Shown: positions 62,299 to 64,000 of the stretch, one piece after another
Layout of the letters: each line of letters begins with the position of its first letter
Numbering within the stretch: position 1 is the first letter of the stretch
NCBI RefSeq assembly: GCF_013394305.1
Contig: NZ_AP019810.1
Location: 682,001 to 746,000, forward strand
DNA length: 64,000 bases
Reading direction: 5' to 3'
Origin: Enterococcus mundtii
GTDB taxonomy: Bacteria; Bacillota; Bacilli; Lactobacillales; Enterococcaceae
Notes under the pieces: generated by a model
Seen by the model: the letters and a program-made list of their open reading frames with translations, nothing else
Database searches by the model: none
Told to the model about the DNA's origin: nothing
Position numbers and translations under genes: made by a program

Positions 62299-62390
62299 TT
62301 CACGCTAGTCTCTTTCACAATAATTCGTTACTAAACAGTTCTGAGCAAAACGAGACTTAAAGTAAAAAATACGCATGGTAAACATCGAAG

Positions 62391-62465
62391 CCTTGGATCA
62401 TTCGTTCACCGAGAAATAGGAAAACCAACTATTTTTCAACGAATTGATCCAAGGGGTGTTTTTTG
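62391..62465 (+). terminator. long hairpin with T run between maeE and maeP
   Basis: CCTTGGATCA-TTCGTT pairs with AACGAATTGATCCAAGG, with an inner GAGAAATAG/CTATTTTTC stem, followed by GTGTTTTTT. It probably ends most maeE transcripts or acts as an attenuator. The 62299-62561 gap has no ORF. Confidence 0.7.
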
Positions 62466-62561
62466 CCAAGAAATACTGGAGCCAGTTGAGGAATAGCTTT
62501 AGATTATTTTCCAACTCATAGGGAACTCCTCTTACGTTAATCAAGGAAAGGATCTGTAAGA

Positions 62562-63884
62562 ATGTTACATCAAGAACAAACGACTTCTACAGTCGTTAAG
62601 ACAAACAAAGAAGGTTTTTGGGAAACAAAAATCAGTGGGGTCAGTTTACCTATCTATTTGATCATGGTTCTCGTTTTGATCGTTGCGATGGCATTAGGTA
62701 AATTACCAACAAATATGATCGGTCCTATCGCCGTGCTCGTCATTTTTGGGAATCTATTCCATTTTATTGGGACAAAAATCCCAATCGTCAAAAGTTATTT
62801 AGGTGGTGGTTCTGTTTTTGCGATCTTCGCTTCCGCAGCTATCGCAACCTTTGGTATTTTACCTGATTATGTCGTGAAATCAACTGAAAACTTTGTCAAT
62901 AATATGGGCTTTTTAGACTTTTATATCGCTGCTTTGATTACCGGAAGTATTCTAGGAATGAACCGCAAATTATTGATGAAGGCTTCCGTTCGTTTTATCC
63001 CTGTTGCACTTATTTCTATGGTTGTTTCATTTTTTGCAGTTGGACTTGTGGGAATGTTGATTGGGAATGGCTTCGCTAATTCCGTATTATACATCTCTTT
63101 ACCTGCCATGGCTGGTGGTGTAGGTGCTGGCGCTGTTCCACTATCAACTATTTATGCAAACGTCTTAGGAACAGATGCTTCTGCTATTATTTCACGTTTG
63201 ATCCCTGCAACTGCAATGACAAATGTGCTAGCCATTATCGGAGCCGCTTTAGTGGCTCGTGCTGGACAATCCATGCCAAAATTGAATGGTAATGGGAAAC
63301 TGATGGAAAAAGGCGATCTAGGTGACGGCAAACCACGCAATGTGAAACCTTCTATCCCTCAATTAGGTGTTGGTTTAATGGTCTCGATCACATTCTTTAT
63401 TCTTGGCCAAATCTGTAATTTCTTTGTACCAAAAGTTCATGCTTATGCTTTCATGATCATTATTGTGGTCATCTGTAAAATCACCAATGTTCTTCCTGAA
63501 TACTACGAAGATGCAGCAATCATGTTCAATAACTTGATTGTTAAAAACTTAACGGCAGCTGTTTTAGCAGGTATCGGGATTGCTTTATTGAACTTGAATG
63601 TTTTAGCTTCTGCTTTAACATGGCAATTCGTCGTACTCTGCTTAACAAGTGTCATCGTCATCTCCCTTGTCTCTGCATTTGTTGGTCGTCTATTTGGACT
63701 TTATCCGATCGAATCAACGATTACAGCAGGACTATGTAACAATTCAATGGGTGGTACAGGAAATGTTGCCGTCTTATCCGCATCAAACCGCATGGAATTG
63801 ATTGCTTTTGCTCAAATGGGCAATCGTTTAGGTGGTGCGATCGTCTTGATCATTTCAGGATTTTTGATGCAACTATTTTCTTAA
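62562..63884 (+). CDS. maeP: malate permease, 2-hydroxycarboxylate transporter (2-HCT) family
   Basis: 440-residue secondary transporter with eleven or so helices in two inverted halves. The two reentrant-loop motifs of the 2-HCT family are present: AGGVGAGAVPL in the first half and NSMGGTGNVAVLSASNRMEL in the second. Citrate and malate carriers of this family are alike; maeE upstream argues for malate (MaeP) and not citrate. Ribosome site AAGGA upstream of ATG 62562. Separated from maeE by 263 bp with a hairpin. Confidence 0.92.
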   Translation: MLHQEQTTSTVVKTNKEGFWETKISGVSLPIYLIMVLVLIVAMALGKLPTNMIGPIAVLVIFGNLFHFIGTKIPIVKSYLGGGSVFAIFASAAIATFGILPDYVVKSTENFVNNMGFLDFYIAALITGSILGMNRKLLMKASVRFIPVALISMVVSFFAVGLVGMLIGNGFANSVLYISLPAMAGGVGAGAVPLSTIYANVLGTDASAIISRLIPATAMTNVLAIIGAALVARAGQSMPKLNGNGKLMEKGDLGDGKPRNVKPSIPQLGVGLMVSITFFILGQICNFFVPKVHAYAFMIIIVVICKITNVLPEYYEDAAIMFNNLIVKNLTAAVLAGIGIALLNLNVLASALTWQFVVLCLTSVIVISLVSAFVGRLFGLYPIESTITAGLCNNSMGGTGNVAVLSASNRMELIAFAQMGNRLGGAIVLIISGFLMQLFS

Positions 63885-63898
63885 TTCGAATAAATGTA

Positions 63899-63976
63899 AA
63901 AAAACTTCTCGATCATTATTCGAGAAGTTTCAGACTGTAGACAAACCTTATACAAACATGAGGTTTGTCTTTTTTC
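63899..63976 (+). terminator. double-hairpin terminator of maeP
   Basis: AAACTTCTCG/CGAGAAGTTT hairpin, then AGACAAACCT pairing with AGGTTTGTCT followed by a T run. Nothing recognisable lies in the last 24 bases. Confidence 0.85.
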
Positions 63977-64000
63977 TATGTAATATTCTATGGATAATCG

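Overview
The window looks like chromosomal DNA of a low-GC Gram-positive coccus of the genus Enterococcus, from the faecium/hirae/mundtii side of the genus. The evidence is a complete Na+-type V-ATPase (ntp) operon in the order first described in E. hirae, the cggR-gap-pgk-tpiA-eno glycolytic cluster, an adjacent sigma-54 gene with a tRNA-Arg, and strong AGGAGG-type ribosome sites. From memory, NtpK is almost identical to E. hirae NtpK while NtpD is clearly more divergent, so a sister species is more likely than E. hirae itself. No phage, insertion sequence or CRISPR array was seen.

Layout. 1-2,720: the truncated end of an Mga-family regulator gene, a small secreted protein and a degenerate stretch without an intact gene. 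2,781-8,422 (minus): enolase, triosephosphate isomerase, phosphoglycerate kinase, GAPDH and the central glycolytic repressor CggR, with an intrinsic terminator between gap and pgk and a separate promoter for eno. 8,629-10,088: rpoN and tRNA-Arg(CCG). 10,197-17,167: housekeeping and small genes (secreted protein, zinc-ribbon protein, RpoE delta, YwiB, LipL, HD dNTPase, HAD phosphatase, Nudix, glyoxalase I). 17,251-27,690 (minus): the ntp operon FIKECGABD plus the K+ transporter gene ntpJ, preceded by a structured leader ending in a terminator (candidate Na+-responsive riboswitch). 27,858-28,576: a frameshifted glutamine-amidotransferase gene. 28,673-41,154: fbp, an ABC-2 exporter, uvrC, trxA, mutS2, cvpA, zapA, rnhC and a wall amidase. 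41,282-46,498: two paralogous secreted GH18 chitinases. 47,030-49,430: an HrtBA-like heme-exporter operon with its TetR regulator and twin palindromic operators. 49,548-55,670: an L-ascorbate (ula) utilisation operon with a divergent DeoR-family regulator. 55,910-57,013: lactate oxidase. 57,216-60,452: a PhzF/ornithine-cyclodeaminase pair divergent from a MocR-type regulator. 60,658-63,884: malic enzyme and a 2-HCT family malate permease.

The genes fit a fermentative lifestyle. Glycolysis is controlled by CggR. Alternative carbon (chitin, ascorbate, malate, lactate) is used by operons of which several carry CcpA-type cre sites. Na+/K+ homeostasis rests on the Na+-ATPase and NtpJ. Heme is exported by HrtBA. 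The least explained items are the ntp leader RNA, the MocR-controlled OCD/PhzF pair, a dispersed palindromic repeat family that acts as terminators (one copy sits inside the ntp operon), and a purine-rich box with a nine-codon ORF in front of ulaA.
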